From an uncultured bacterium (lineage in GTDB: Bacteria > Elusimicrobiota > Elusimicrobia > Elusimicrobiales > Elusimicrobiaceae): 38,294 nucleotides of DNA. A program made the translations under genes and the position numbers. Each line of letters starts with the position of its first letter. The first letter of the stretch is position 1. The DNA lies in assembly GCA_949291515.1 (NCBI GenBank), contig CASEVY010000011.1:1-38294 (forward strand). Direction: 5' to 3'. The notes beneath the pieces were generated by a model. The model worked only from the letters and a program-made list of their open reading frames with translations, was not told the DNA's origin and did no database searches. Below are positions 24,153 to 32,148 of the stretch, piece after piece.

Positions 24153-24188
24153 TGATACAAATGTATCAAATTCTTATCAAATTGTCAA
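24153..24188 (-). promoter_or_regulatory. Promoter and operator of the phage-derived operon
   Basis: On the minus strand: perfect -35 TTGACA (24183-24188), 17-nt spacer, -10 TACATT (24160-24165). A palindrome TGATACA-N2-TGTATCA (24153-24168) covers the -10 box and start point, as a repressor site would. About 100 nt of leader lead to the capsid ATG. The rest of 24051-24255 holds only the terminator of the next gene and a weak 36-codon ORF. Confidence 0.65.
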
Positions 24189-24213
24189 TATTATCATTTT
24201 CCCCTAAAAAGAA

Positions 24214-24239
24214 AAACCCCGCCTTTTCGGGCGGGGTTT
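24214..24239 (-). terminator. Terminator of the exported 222-aa gene
   Basis: A 10-bp stem (AAACCCCGCC / GGCGGGGTTT, 6-nt loop) is followed on the minus strand by TTTTTCTTTTT. Confidence 0.9.
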
Positions 24240-24255
24240 AAAATGCGTCAATATC

Positions 24256-24924
24256 TTATAAAGCTCTGCCGGAATTTAATATGCTGCGTTCCACTTTTTC
24301 GGCTTCTTTATATGCCCAGGATTTAACTTTGTCTGTGGTGGCTTTTATCGTTTGAGCGATATCTAAAGTTCTGAAGGATATCAACCCCTTCCCGTTTACC
24401 TTTACAACGGCCTGCAAAATATAGTATCTGTCAGCGTCGTAGTCGAAATTGGGATTGCCGTTATAGCGAAAGCCTTGCAGCTCTGCGATAAGGCCGTCAT
24501 AGTCCTCGGCTTTGGCCATAGCGTCATAACGGGCTTTTTGTTCGGCGGGGATTTTGGCTACCGCGTCGGCTATAAATTTTTGATAGCTTACTTTTTTGTC
24601 TCTCTTCTCCTGATATTCTTTCCAGCGTTTGGCTTGTTCTTCTTTCTTAAGCTGCTTCAGCAAGGCTTCTCCGCGCAATGAAGTTTGCCTTCCCGCACGA
24701 TATTCCGCTTCAGTCTTTTCTTTTAAATTCGCAAGTTTTTTGTCAACATTATTCCCGGTTTGTTTTTCCTGTTTTAAATCTTTAAACATATTAAACAGAA
24801 AGATGCCGCTTTCCATCACGGCGCCTTCTCTTCCGAGAACCCTTTCCCCATAATTTTGAGCCATCGTAAAGGCCGGCAAAACGGCAAACGCCGCAGCAAT
24901 TAATGTAACCTTTTTTATATTCAT
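24256..24924 (-). CDS. Exported coiled-coil protein of unknown function
   Basis: 222-aa protein with a signal peptide (KKVTLIAAAFAVLPAFTMA, about 1-22) and a Lys/Glu/Gln-rich helical middle (about 45-120) with coiled-coil character. A C-terminal part with two Tyr-rich stretches (NFDYDADRYYILQAVVKVNGK) follows. I chose ATG 24924 over GTG 24930 for its spacing from GAGGGA. It resembles no family I know. It is transcribed singly from a promoter sharing a motif with the next gene, which also encodes an exported protein. Confidence 0.65.
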   Translation of the reverse strand: MNIKKVTLIAAAFAVLPAFTMAQNYGERVLGREGAVMESGIFLFNMFKDLKQEKQTGNNVDKKLANLKEKTEAEYRAGRQTSLRGEALLKQLKKEEQAKRWKEYQEKRDKKVSYQKFIADAVAKIPAEQKARYDAMAKAEDYDGLIAELQGFRYNGNPNFDYDADRYYILQAVVKVNGKGLISFRTLDIAQTIKATTDKVKSWAYKEAEKVERSILNSGRAL

Positions 24925-25019
24925 ATTCACACTCCCTCAAATATCCTTTTCTATATTATCCAATTTTAATATCGGGTTCGTAAGGTCCTTTTGGGCATAT
25001 TTTTCCTTTTTTTGGACCT

Positions 25020-25048
25020 ATTATATTTTGGGACCTTTGGCCCACAAA
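25020..25048 (-). promoter_or_regulatory. Promoter with CCAAAGGT motif (exported 222-aa gene)
   Basis: -35-like TTGTGG, 16-nt spacer, -10 TATAAT (25020-25025) on the minus strand. Just after the -35 lies GGGCCAAAGGTCCC (25030-25043). The same TTGT-N3-CCAAAGGT-N-CC arrangement precedes the 738-aa gene (27348-27365). Confidence 0.5.
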
Positions 25049-25050
25049 AA

Positions 25051-25078
25051 ATACCCCCCGTAAAATAACGGAGGGTAT
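25051..25078 (-). terminator. Terminator of the 738-aa exported gene
   Basis: ATACCC plus CCGT pair with ACGG plus GGGTAT around one bulge. The minus strand then reads TTTTTTGTG. It is 18 nt past the stop at 25096. Confidence 0.85.
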
Positions 25079-25095
25079 TGCCAAATCAAACAATA

Positions 25096-27312
25096 TTATA
25101 AAGGCCATCTTTCCATATCTGAGCGGGCGGCCTCGGGCCCGAATTCTTTTAAATAGTTGGCGGAGCCTTTCTTCTCCCTCAAACGCAAAGTTCGCAACTT
25201 CATTTCCAAATCCTCAAGTTCAAGCATATCCGATACGCCCAAATGCTCAAAATCCAACATAGTCAATTTCAGCTTGCCGTTATCAAGACGCCTTATATGC
25301 AGATTGTTCCAAATATCGGTATGATAAAAACCGGCCCTGTTCAAGTCGCCGTAGAACGACACTATCTGCTTCCACTCCTCTTTGCTTATGGGAGTATTGT
25401 TCAGAAGTTTTATGCTCTCCGGCGAAGCATTCGCCAAAGTAAAACCGCTGACGTCGACTTTGCTGGTGGCAAATCCTACTTCCAAACGATTCTTGGCATC
25501 GCGTACTTTGGAAGATATGTTCCTCATATCGGTGCTTATCTGTTCAGCCATTCCAGCCGGCAAATCGCCCAGCCCTTCACTCACCACGCGCGGATATTCG
25601 ACTTCGATAAGATTATATTTAGAAGCCAAATTTTGTTCTTTTATTATTTTATCTATCTGTTTAGTTCTGTACAGTTCGCGCTTGCTGCCGTACTTAAAGT
25701 AATACATAACGTCGCCGCTGTCGTCGGCAAGCTGCCATACGGGGCGAATCATTCCGTCGGCGGATTTGATATTCTTTGCCGTCTTTACGCCAAACAGCTT
25801 TCCAAAATTTTTGGCTGCGGTTTGCGGAACATACTTCAAACCTTTAATCGAAGCCGTCAAATCCTTTGTCTTGGCCGCCATTACGTAGCGTCCGCCTTTT
25901 ATTATCGGGGAAGCCATCGCGTATATCAAATCGCCTGAGGCAAAATCCAGCGCTATGGGGAAAGCCTCCTCATAAAATGACATATTCTTGTCTATACGCC
26001 TCTTATTCAGCTGGCTTGCAAGAGCCATATCCTGCCCTGCCCTTTTGCCTGATTTTATTATATTGTCCGCGGCTATCTGCGCTATCTTCTTATCGCCAAA
26101 ATGTTGGTTTAAGGCTATATCTCTCCAATTCAAAAGGACCGCGCTTTCGGCATTGGCAAAAGAATAATCGGAATAGTAAAAAGGTTTCTCAAACTCGAAC
26201 AAATCATTGGCTATTTGCGCCAAACTTCTGTTTAGCGCGCCGGCCGCCATTACCGAGGCCATATCCTCTATCACCGTCTCCCTGGAAGGGATCTTGCCGT
26301 ATCTGTTTATTTTCTGCGCCAATGTGCCGGGCGATATATATTCCAACAGGCTTAGGGCATTGTTTACGTCCTCGCCGCGAGCGTTAATCGTATTGAAAAA
26401 CAGTGTCCCCAACGAGTTTATCTGCGTAAAAAATGAAGGATCCAAACGCTGCGCCTCTTGATAAAAATAGTCCGCCTCAGGTATCCCCTGCGCCAGGACC
26501 TCTTTCAAAGCCTTGGCGCTCACTCCGGCAGGCAGCTGCGCTCCGCTTAAATATCTGTCGATATGCGCTCGTACGTCCGCGCCGGATATCGCTTCGCTCT
26601 GCATAGGAGCCAAAACAGTTTTTATAAAACCGTCGGCCTTGGCGCTGTATTGCCTTATAAAATCCTCTATCTCTTGTTTCCTTCTCAAAAATACGCGCTT
26701 GTCATATTTGTTTTTTACCAAGTCAAAGTCATAATTTTCGTATCCGCTCAGCATAAAGCTGTCGCCTCTTGCAAGATATTTGGCATAATCTTTATACACC
26801 TTTTCCTGCTCCGAAATCACGCGAATAAAATCGTTCAGCTGCTGATAATAAGAACTCAAATAAAACGCGCCGTACCATATATCACCTTTTACGGGAAAAG
26901 GTATATTCTTCGCCACATCCACCCTGCGCGGATTTAACACTATTTCGGCCACCGTCTTGTCGGCCAAAGCCGATACGTCTACCGAACCTTGTCTCTTTAT
27001 CTCTTTGTAAGCGGTAGCCAAAACATCTTTGAAAAGTTCTCCCTTTTTATCATACGGCGGCAAATTGGGAATTATGTCCTCGGGAAAAGTACGCGGATAC
27101 GCCGCGAAAGCAACGGCATTGTACCTGTCGGAATAGGTTCTCAGCCCGCTTAGAACTCTCTTGACTTTCCCCGCATAGAAAGATTTTAAAATGGTTTCCT
27201 GCGTTATATACGGGTTTTCAGCATTTAGCGGCGCCATACGCCTTTGCCCGTATACGCCCGAGGGCAAAAGGAAAGATATTAATGCGATAAAACAAAAAAT
27301 GATATTTCTCAT
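25096..27312 (-). CDS. Large exported protein with a kinase-like C-terminus
   Basis: 738-aa protein with a signal peptide (1-22, cleavage after VYG). Residues 30-450 are mostly helical and unrecognised. Residues about 520-700 resemble a protein-kinase/phosphotransferase fold: DVMYYFKYGSKRELYR (candidate lysine K540), then FYHTDIWNNLHIR (H664, D666, N669/N670) and LTMLDFEHLG (D687). These match the HxD...N catalytic loop and DFG/DFE metal site of kinase-like families. The loop is one residue shorter between D and N than in aminoglycoside phosphotransferases, so activity is uncertain. Export is unusual for a kinase because ATP is scarce outside the cytoplasm. It is a single-gene unit. Confidence 0.6.
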   Translation of the reverse strand: MRNIIFCFIALISFLLPSGVYGQRRMAPLNAENPYITQETILKSFYAGKVKRVLSGLRTYSDRYNAVAFAAYPRTFPEDIIPNLPPYDKKGELFKDVLATAYKEIKRQGSVDVSALADKTVAEIVLNPRRVDVAKNIPFPVKGDIWYGAFYLSSYYQQLNDFIRVISEQEKVYKDYAKYLARGDSFMLSGYENYDFDLVKNKYDKRVFLRRKQEIEDFIRQYSAKADGFIKTVLAPMQSEAISGADVRAHIDRYLSGAQLPAGVSAKALKEVLAQGIPEADYFYQEAQRLDPSFFTQINSLGTLFFNTINARGEDVNNALSLLEYISPGTLAQKINRYGKIPSRETVIEDMASVMAAGALNRSLAQIANDLFEFEKPFYYSDYSFANAESAVLLNWRDIALNQHFGDKKIAQIAADNIIKSGKRAGQDMALASQLNKRRIDKNMSFYEEAFPIALDFASGDLIYAMASPIIKGGRYVMAAKTKDLTASIKGLKYVPQTAAKNFGKLFGVKTAKNIKSADGMIRPVWQLADDSGDVMYYFKYGSKRELYRTKQIDKIIKEQNLASKYNLIEVEYPRVVSEGLGDLPAGMAEQISTDMRNISSKVRDAKNRLEVGFATSKVDVSGFTLANASPESIKLLNNTPISKEEWKQIVSFYGDLNRAGFYHTDIWNNLHIRRLDNGKLKLTMLDFEHLGVSDMLELEDLEMKLRTLRLREKKGSANYLKEFGPEAARSDMERWPL

Positions 27313-27334
27313 AATAATATTTTATATTTCTTGC

Positions 27335-27370
27335 CATAATACGGCAAGGTACCTTTGGGTAACAAAAATA
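27335..27370 (-). promoter_or_regulatory. Promoter with CCAAAGGT motif (738-aa gene)
   Basis: -35-like TTGTTA, about 18-nt spacer, -10 TATTAT on the minus strand. CCCAAAGGTACC lies in the spacer. An inverted repeat CTTGCC / GGCAAG surrounds the -10 box. The element matches 14 of 18 positions with the promoter at 25030-25048. Confidence 0.5.
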
Positions 27371-27390
27371 TACCCTTTAGTCCCATAAAA

Positions 27391-27420
27391 AATCCGCCGC
27401 TGATAAACAAGCGGCGGATT
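27391..27420 (-). terminator. Terminator of hydCBA
   Basis: An 11-bp stem (AATCCGCCGCT / AGCGGCGGATT, 8-nt loop) is followed on the minus strand by TTTTTATG, 28 nt after the hydA stop. Confidence 0.9.
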
Positions 27421-27447
27421 TTAACGTCAAATAATCGCTAGGCTAGT

Positions 27448-29196
27448 TTATTTCTTGTAGGAAGCGCGCGCCTTATAGTGATTGTGCAATAATTTGTGCG
27501 CTTTCTCGCCAAGAGGCTCGCCTAAAAACTCCGCATATATTTTCTGGACTGCAGGATTATCGTGCGAACAGCGGACCTTCATTGAGGCGTCCTCGTCATA
27601 CAACCCCTTGGCTCTCAGCTTCCTAAGTTCATTAGTCACGCCGTAGGGCTGTCCTCCGCCCGCTACGCAGCCGCCTTCGCACGCCATTACCTCTATAAAG
27701 TGGTACGGCGGCTCCTTGCCTTCAGCTTTGGCCTTCTTTATTTTAGCCAGAACTTCCCCGACATTGGCCAAACCGTGCGCTATCGCCACTTTTACCTTCG
27801 TGCCGGCGACGTCTATCTCGGCTTCCTTTATCCCTTTTAAACCGCGGACTTCCTTAAAGTCCAAACTCGCGGCCTCTTTGCCGGTTATAAGATAATGAGC
27901 CGTTCTCAATGCCGCTTCCATTACCCCGCCAGTAGCGCCGAATATCGTGCCCGCTCCGCTGTAGTCGGCCAAAATATCGTCGCCTTTGCGCTCCTCAATT
28001 TCCTTAAAGTTCACGCCGGACTGTTTTAACATTCTGGCCAATTCGCGCGTAGTAATCGATACGTCTATATCCTGATAGCCGGAAGAGAACATATCGTCGC
28101 TTCTGGTTATCTCGTACTTCTTGGCCGTACAAGGCATTATAGATACCATAAAGATATCCTTGGGGTCTATATTATGCTTTTGGGCATAATAGGTTTTTGA
28201 CAGCGCGCCCATCATCTCCTGAGGCGATTTCGCGCTGGAGAAATTATCTATTATATCGCCGTGATACTTTTCCATATAGTCAACCCACGCCGGGCAGCAG
28301 CTGGTTATCAAAGGCAATGTGCCGCCGTGCGTAAGGCGATGTTTAAATTCAGAGGCTTCTTCCATTATGGTTACGTCGGCAGAGGTATTGGTGTCAAATA
28401 CCGCTTTAAAGCCAAGCTCATATAATGCCGCGTTAAGTTTGCCGGTAAGATTGGCTCCTAAAGGGAAACCGAAAGCCTCGCCTATCGCCACTCTTACCGC
28501 GGGCGCGATCTGAACGACGCAGTATTTTTTCTCGTCCATCAAGGCATTCCACACTTTTTGCGTGTCGTCGTGCTCGACTATCGCCCCTACGGGACAATGC
28601 GCCGAACACTGCCCGCATTTGACGCAAGGCGATTCCTGCAGGTTTATCTCGCCCGCGGGCGAAAGTTCCGTCTTTATGCCCCTCTTTAAAAACGCCAAAG
28701 CCCATACGTTCTGCACCTTCTGGCATACCTGCACGCAGCGCCCGCACAATACGCATTTGCTGGTGTCTATTGTTATTGTACCGGTGGAATCGTCTTTCTT
28801 GTGAGGCTGGCGGTTGACTATGCTGGGGAAAGCGTCTTCCCTTATGCCGAACTCCGCGCATAATCTCTGCAATTCGCAGTCTTGGTTGCGCGCGCAGACC
28901 AAACAATCTTTTGGATGGTTGGACATTATAAGCTCCAGCACCGTGCGCCTGATATTTACCAGTTCGGCGTCGTGCGTGGTTATTTCCATACCTTCCGTAA
29001 CTTCAGTCGTGCAGGCGCGCGGCATCTTGGGCATACCCTTTACCTTCACTATACACAAGCCGCAGCCGCCGCTCGCTTCCAAATCCTCATGCTTGCATAA
29101 GGTCGGTATCTTTACTTTGGCCTGTTTGGCCGCTTCCAAAATCGTAGTTCCTTCTTTAACCTCTACCGGTTTGCCGTTAATCTTTAACTTAATCAT
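27448..29196 (-). CDS. hydA: [FeFe] hydrogenase catalytic subunit HydA
   Basis: Catalytic subunit of a trimeric NAD-linked [FeFe] hydrogenase, reducing protons to H2. In order in the 582-aa chain: plant-type [2Fe-2S] domain (C34, C45, C48, C62), His-ligated [4Fe-4S] (H94, C98, C101, C107), two ferredoxin clusters (C148-C158 and C191-C201), then the H-cluster domain with TSCCPAW (298-304), MPCTAKKYE (354-362) and EVMACEGGCVAGGGQP (502-517). H-cluster ligands would be C300, C356, C506 and C510, with C301 as proton relay. A small-subunit-like tail (AEFLGEPLGEKAHKLLHNHY) closes the chain. Maturases HydEFG are not in this window. Confidence 0.97.
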   Translation of the reverse strand: MIKLKINGKPVEVKEGTTILEAAKQAKVKIPTLCKHEDLEASGGCGLCIVKVKGMPKMPRACTTEVTEGMEITTHDAELVNIRRTVLELIMSNHPKDCLVCARNQDCELQRLCAEFGIREDAFPSIVNRQPHKKDDSTGTITIDTSKCVLCGRCVQVCQKVQNVWALAFLKRGIKTELSPAGEINLQESPCVKCGQCSAHCPVGAIVEHDDTQKVWNALMDEKKYCVVQIAPAVRVAIGEAFGFPLGANLTGKLNAALYELGFKAVFDTNTSADVTIMEEASEFKHRLTHGGTLPLITSCCPAWVDYMEKYHGDIIDNFSSAKSPQEMMGALSKTYYAQKHNIDPKDIFMVSIMPCTAKKYEITRSDDMFSSGYQDIDVSITTRELARMLKQSGVNFKEIEERKGDDILADYSGAGTIFGATGGVMEAALRTAHYLITGKEAASLDFKEVRGLKGIKEAEIDVAGTKVKVAIAHGLANVGEVLAKIKKAKAEGKEPPYHFIEVMACEGGCVAGGGQPYGVTNELRKLRAKGLYDEDASMKVRCSHDNPAVQKIYAEFLGEPLGEKAHKLLHNHYKARASYKK

Positions 29197-29201
29197 ATTC
29201 T

Positions 29202-31061
29202 TTATCCTTTCTTAACCGCATTAAATTTGCATACGTTAAAACACTGCCCGCATTTTATACACTTCTTCGGGTCAATGCTGTGTTTGCTGCGAGGTTCTCC
29301 GCTTATCGCGCCGACCGGACACGCCCTCTTGCACGCGCCGCACCCTATACAGCCGCTGCCTATGCTGTACGATACCAGCTGCGTACATTTACCGGTAGGA
29401 CAGCGCTTTTCCTTTATATGCGCCTCATACTCGTCCCTAAAGAATTTTATCGTCGACAATACCGGGTTTGGCGCCGTCTGCCCCAACGCGCATAAAGACG
29501 CCTTCTGCATAGCTTTCGAGATTTGCTCCAACTTATCCAAATCGCCTTCCTTAGCCGTTCCGTTCGTTATCTTGTTTAATATGCTCAAAAGCTGATATCC
29601 GCCTATTCTGCAAGGCGCGCATTTGCCGCATGATTCATCTACGCAGAACTCCAAGTAAAATTTGGCTATATCCACCATACAGTCCGTCTCGTCCATCACG
29701 ATTAATCCGCCGGAACCCATTATCGAGCCTATCTCCTGCAAAGACTCGTAGGTTATCGGCATATCAAAATGTTTGGGGTCTATCACGCCGCCCGAAGGCC
29801 CGCCAGTCTGAACGGCTTTGACTTCCTCGCCTTTCAACGGACCGCCGCCAATGTCATAGACTACCTCTCTTATCGTAATGCCCATGGGCACTTCTATCAA
29901 ACCGGTATTCTTCGCTTTGCCCGTCATTGCAAATACTTTCGTGCCGGTAGACTTGCCGGAGCCCATCTCGGAATACCATTTGCCACCTTTAGTCATTATA
30001 TAAGGAACATTCGCCAATGTCTCCACATTGTTTATAGCAGTAGGCTTCCCCCATAAACCCTTCGTCGCGGGGAAAGGCGGTTTGGGCCTGGGCGTGCCGC
30101 GATTGCCTTCTATCGAGGCTATCAATGCCGTTTCCTCGCCGCAGACAAATGCGCCCGCGCCGTATCGGATTTCCAAATCGTAATCAAAACCAGACCCCAT
30201 TATATTCTTGCCCAAAAGGCCCGTCTTGTAACACGCGTCTATCGCTTTTTGTACGCGCTCTATCGCCAAAGGATATTCCGCGCGGATATAGAATAAGCCC
30301 CTGCTCGCGCCTATCGCGAAACCCGCTATTATCATACCCTCAACCACCGAGTGCGGGTTCCCTTCCAATAGGGACCTGTCCATATACGCGCCGGGATCGC
30401 CCTCGTCGCCGTTGCATATCATATATTTTTCTTTGCTTTGGGGTTTTCTCGTCAAATCCCATTTAAGCCATACCGGGAATCCGCCGCCCCCGCGCCCTCT
30501 TAAGCCGCTTTGCTTCATTTCCGCTATTACGGCTTCCGGGCCGACTTCCAAAGCTTTCTTCAAACCGAAGTACCCGCCGTGCCCGATATATTCGTTAATG
30601 TCTTCGGGGTTGATTTTGCCGCAGTCCGCAAGCAAAATGCGGTGCTGTTTCTTATAGAAAGGTATATCCTTTAAAGTCTTACAATGTTCGCCGTCAACCG
30701 GGTTCGTATACAAAAGACGTTCCACCACTTCGCCTTTAAGCACGGTGCGCTCGACGATTTCTTCCACGTCTTCCGGCTTTACCTTAGTATAAAATATATC
30801 GCCGACGCTTACCAAAGGCCCTTGCGCGCAAAAACCTTGGCAGCCGCTTTTGGATATATAGGTGCTCTTTTCTCGGCAGGAATCGGTTATCTCCACGCAA
30901 TAATCCAGCCCGCGTTTCTTGTACTCTTCCTGAAACGCCTTGTACACTTCCATAGATCCGCCCGCTATACAACCGGTGCCGCCGCAGATTACTATCCTGT
31001 TGTTTATCTTGGAATATTGTTTCTTAAATTTATCGTTGATTTCGTTTACCAAGTTATTCAT
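29202..31061 (-). CDS. hydB: Hydrogenase NADH-binding subunit HydB (NuoF-like)
   Basis: Flavoprotein subunit that exchanges electrons with NAD(H) and, in bifurcating enzymes, ferredoxin. About 619 aa from ATG 31061: an N-terminal thioredoxin-like [2Fe-2S] domain (CGGTGCIAGGS), the NuoF core with the NADH/FMN motifs GRGGGGFPVWLKW and NGDEGDPGAYMDRSLLEGNPH, SCGKCAPCRIGGYQL for a [4Fe-4S] cluster, and a C-terminal 2x[4Fe-4S] ferredoxin domain (CIGCGACKRACP, CIKCGQCFNVC). I chose 31061 with its GGAGG site over an upstream start at 31091. The ATG overlaps the hydC stop by 8 bp. Confidence 0.96.
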   Translation of the reverse strand: MNNLVNEINDKFKKQYSKINNRIVICGGTGCIAGGSMEVYKAFQEEYKKRGLDYCVEITDSCREKSTYISKSGCQGFCAQGPLVSVGDIFYTKVKPEDVEEIVERTVLKGEVVERLLYTNPVDGEHCKTLKDIPFYKKQHRILLADCGKINPEDINEYIGHGGYFGLKKALEVGPEAVIAEMKQSGLRGRGGGGFPVWLKWDLTRKPQSKEKYMICNGDEGDPGAYMDRSLLEGNPHSVVEGMIIAGFAIGASRGLFYIRAEYPLAIERVQKAIDACYKTGLLGKNIMGSGFDYDLEIRYGAGAFVCGEETALIASIEGNRGTPRPKPPFPATKGLWGKPTAINNVETLANVPYIMTKGGKWYSEMGSGKSTGTKVFAMTGKAKNTGLIEVPMGITIREVVYDIGGGPLKGEEVKAVQTGGPSGGVIDPKHFDMPITYESLQEIGSIMGSGGLIVMDETDCMVDIAKFYLEFCVDESCGKCAPCRIGGYQLLSILNKITNGTAKEGDLDKLEQISKAMQKASLCALGQTAPNPVLSTIKFFRDEYEAHIKEKRCPTGKCTQLVSYSIGSGCIGCGACKRACPVGAISGEPRSKHSIDPKKCIKCGQCFNVCKFNAVKKG

Positions 31062-31542
31062 GGGTACCCTCCGCTTTCTCGGCCTCGGCAAGTATTCCTT
31101 TGATTTGCGAAGGCTTTACCTGGCCGTGTATCTTGCCGTTTATCGATATTACAGGCGATAAACCGCAGCAGCCTATGCATCTTAAACCCGCCACGGAATA
31201 TTTGCCGTCCGGCGAGCTTTCCCCTTCCTTTACGCCTGTGCACTTTTCTATCTCTTTAAGAAGCTCGGGCGCGCCCTTCAAATAACACGCCGTACCCGTG
31301 CAAACGGCTATTTGACATTTAGCCGGAGGATTTAATTTGAAAAAATGATAAAAGGTTAAAACCTCGTATATCTTCGCCAACGGTATACCCGTCTCCTTAG
31401 ATATTACCATGGCCGTTTCCCTGGGAACATAGCCCAATTTATCCTGAACGGAATGCAGCATCATTACAAGGCTGCCCTCAACGTCTTTCCACTTATTTAT
31501 TATCGCGCGTAATTCAGCCGCGGCGGTTGTTTCTTGCGACAT
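31054..31542 (-). CDS. hydC: Hydrogenase subunit HydC (NuoE-like)
   Basis: 162-aa thioredoxin-fold [2Fe-2S] subunit. A helical N-terminus (SLVMMLHSVQDKLGYVPRETAMVIS, typical of NuoE) is followed by the cluster ligands CTGTAC and CIGCC in the C-x4-C...C-x3-C pattern. First gene of hydCBA; the order C-B-A, the overlap with hydB and the 5-bp gap to hydA indicate one mRNA. ATG has a GAGGAG site. The three subunits together match electron-bifurcating-type (group A3) hydrogenases; bifurcation is inferred from composition. Confidence 0.95.
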   Translation of the reverse strand: MSQETTAAAELRAIINKWKDVEGSLVMMLHSVQDKLGYVPRETAMVISKETGIPLAKIYEVLTFYHFFKLNPPAKCQIAVCTGTACYLKGAPELLKEIEKCTGVKEGESSPDGKYSVAGLRCIGCCGLSPVISINGKIHGQVKPSQIKGILAEAEKAEGTHE

Positions 31543-31589
31543 TTTGTAAGTCTCCTCAGTTCTTTAATTTTCCTAATATTTACTGCCTT

Positions 31590-32048
31590 TTACATATCCT
31601 TCTTCTGCGTAATTACTACCGGCATCGGAATCTCCCCCAGCGCCGTATCAAAATACATCGTACCCTTTATCTTATAGTCGACCGATATGCTGTTGGCCGT
31701 TACTAGACCTATAAGATTCTTGCCGACTTTGGCAAACGGTATCGTCAAGCTGGCCTTCGCCAGTTCGGTGTCGGCCGGCGCTATCTCGTAAGCCCCGAAT
31801 GATATCGCGCTGACCTCATTGTCGTTTATGTATAAATTGCCGTCAAAACGGTTCAGCCGAGCCGGCTGCTGCTTGTCCATATTGCTTATAGCAACTTTCA
31901 CGTCCAAGTTGATATCGCTCAAAGAAAAATCGGTAACCTGCGCGGACTTTATCTCATAGCGGCAATTTACCGCCTGTTTCATTTCCTGTACGGCGCTGCA
32001 CGCGCTCACAAAAAGCAGCGCGCAAAGTAACGTCAAAAGTTTTTTCAT
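31590..32048 (-). CDS. LEA14-like (WHy domain) lipoprotein
   Basis: 152-aa lipoprotein: signal peptide with lipobox VSAC (C17), then a single beta-sandwich like LEA type 2/WHy proteins (SAQVTDFSLSDINLDVKVAISNMDKQQPARLNRFDGNLYINDN). In E. coli a similar protein (YajQ-unrelated, LEA14 type) has no firm role; stress tolerance is the usual suggestion. I chose ATG 32048 (GGGAG site); the frame extends to 32243 but overlaps the promoter and pepT. It may be co-transcribed with hydCBA, 47 bp downstream. Confidence 0.75.
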   Translation of the reverse strand: MKKLLTLLCALLFVSACSAVQEMKQAVNCRYEIKSAQVTDFSLSDINLDVKVAISNMDKQQPARLNRFDGNLYINDNEVSAISFGAYEIAPADTELAKASLTIPFAKVGKNLIGLVTANSISVDYKIKGTMYFDTALGEIPMPVVITQKKDM

Positions 32049-32081
32049 TGGATAACTCCCAGATATATTTCTATAATGTAT

Positions 32082-32111
32082 TTGCAACGGATTATAAATC
32101 CATATTATAAT
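32082..32111 (+). promoter_or_regulatory. Promoter of pepT
   Basis: -35 TTGCAA (32082-32087), 18-nt spacer, -10 TATAAT (32106-32111). It leads to the ATG at 32149 in the divergent gap. Confidence 0.55.
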
Positions 32112-32148
32112 AAAACATATAAAAACGCAAATATTTATAGAGGTGCTT

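Noticed and set aside
15477-24255. Attachment sites or flanking direct repeats around the phage block
   Set aside because: No tRNA gene and no obvious direct repeats were found at the two ends by eye; a computed repeat search would be needed to settle it.
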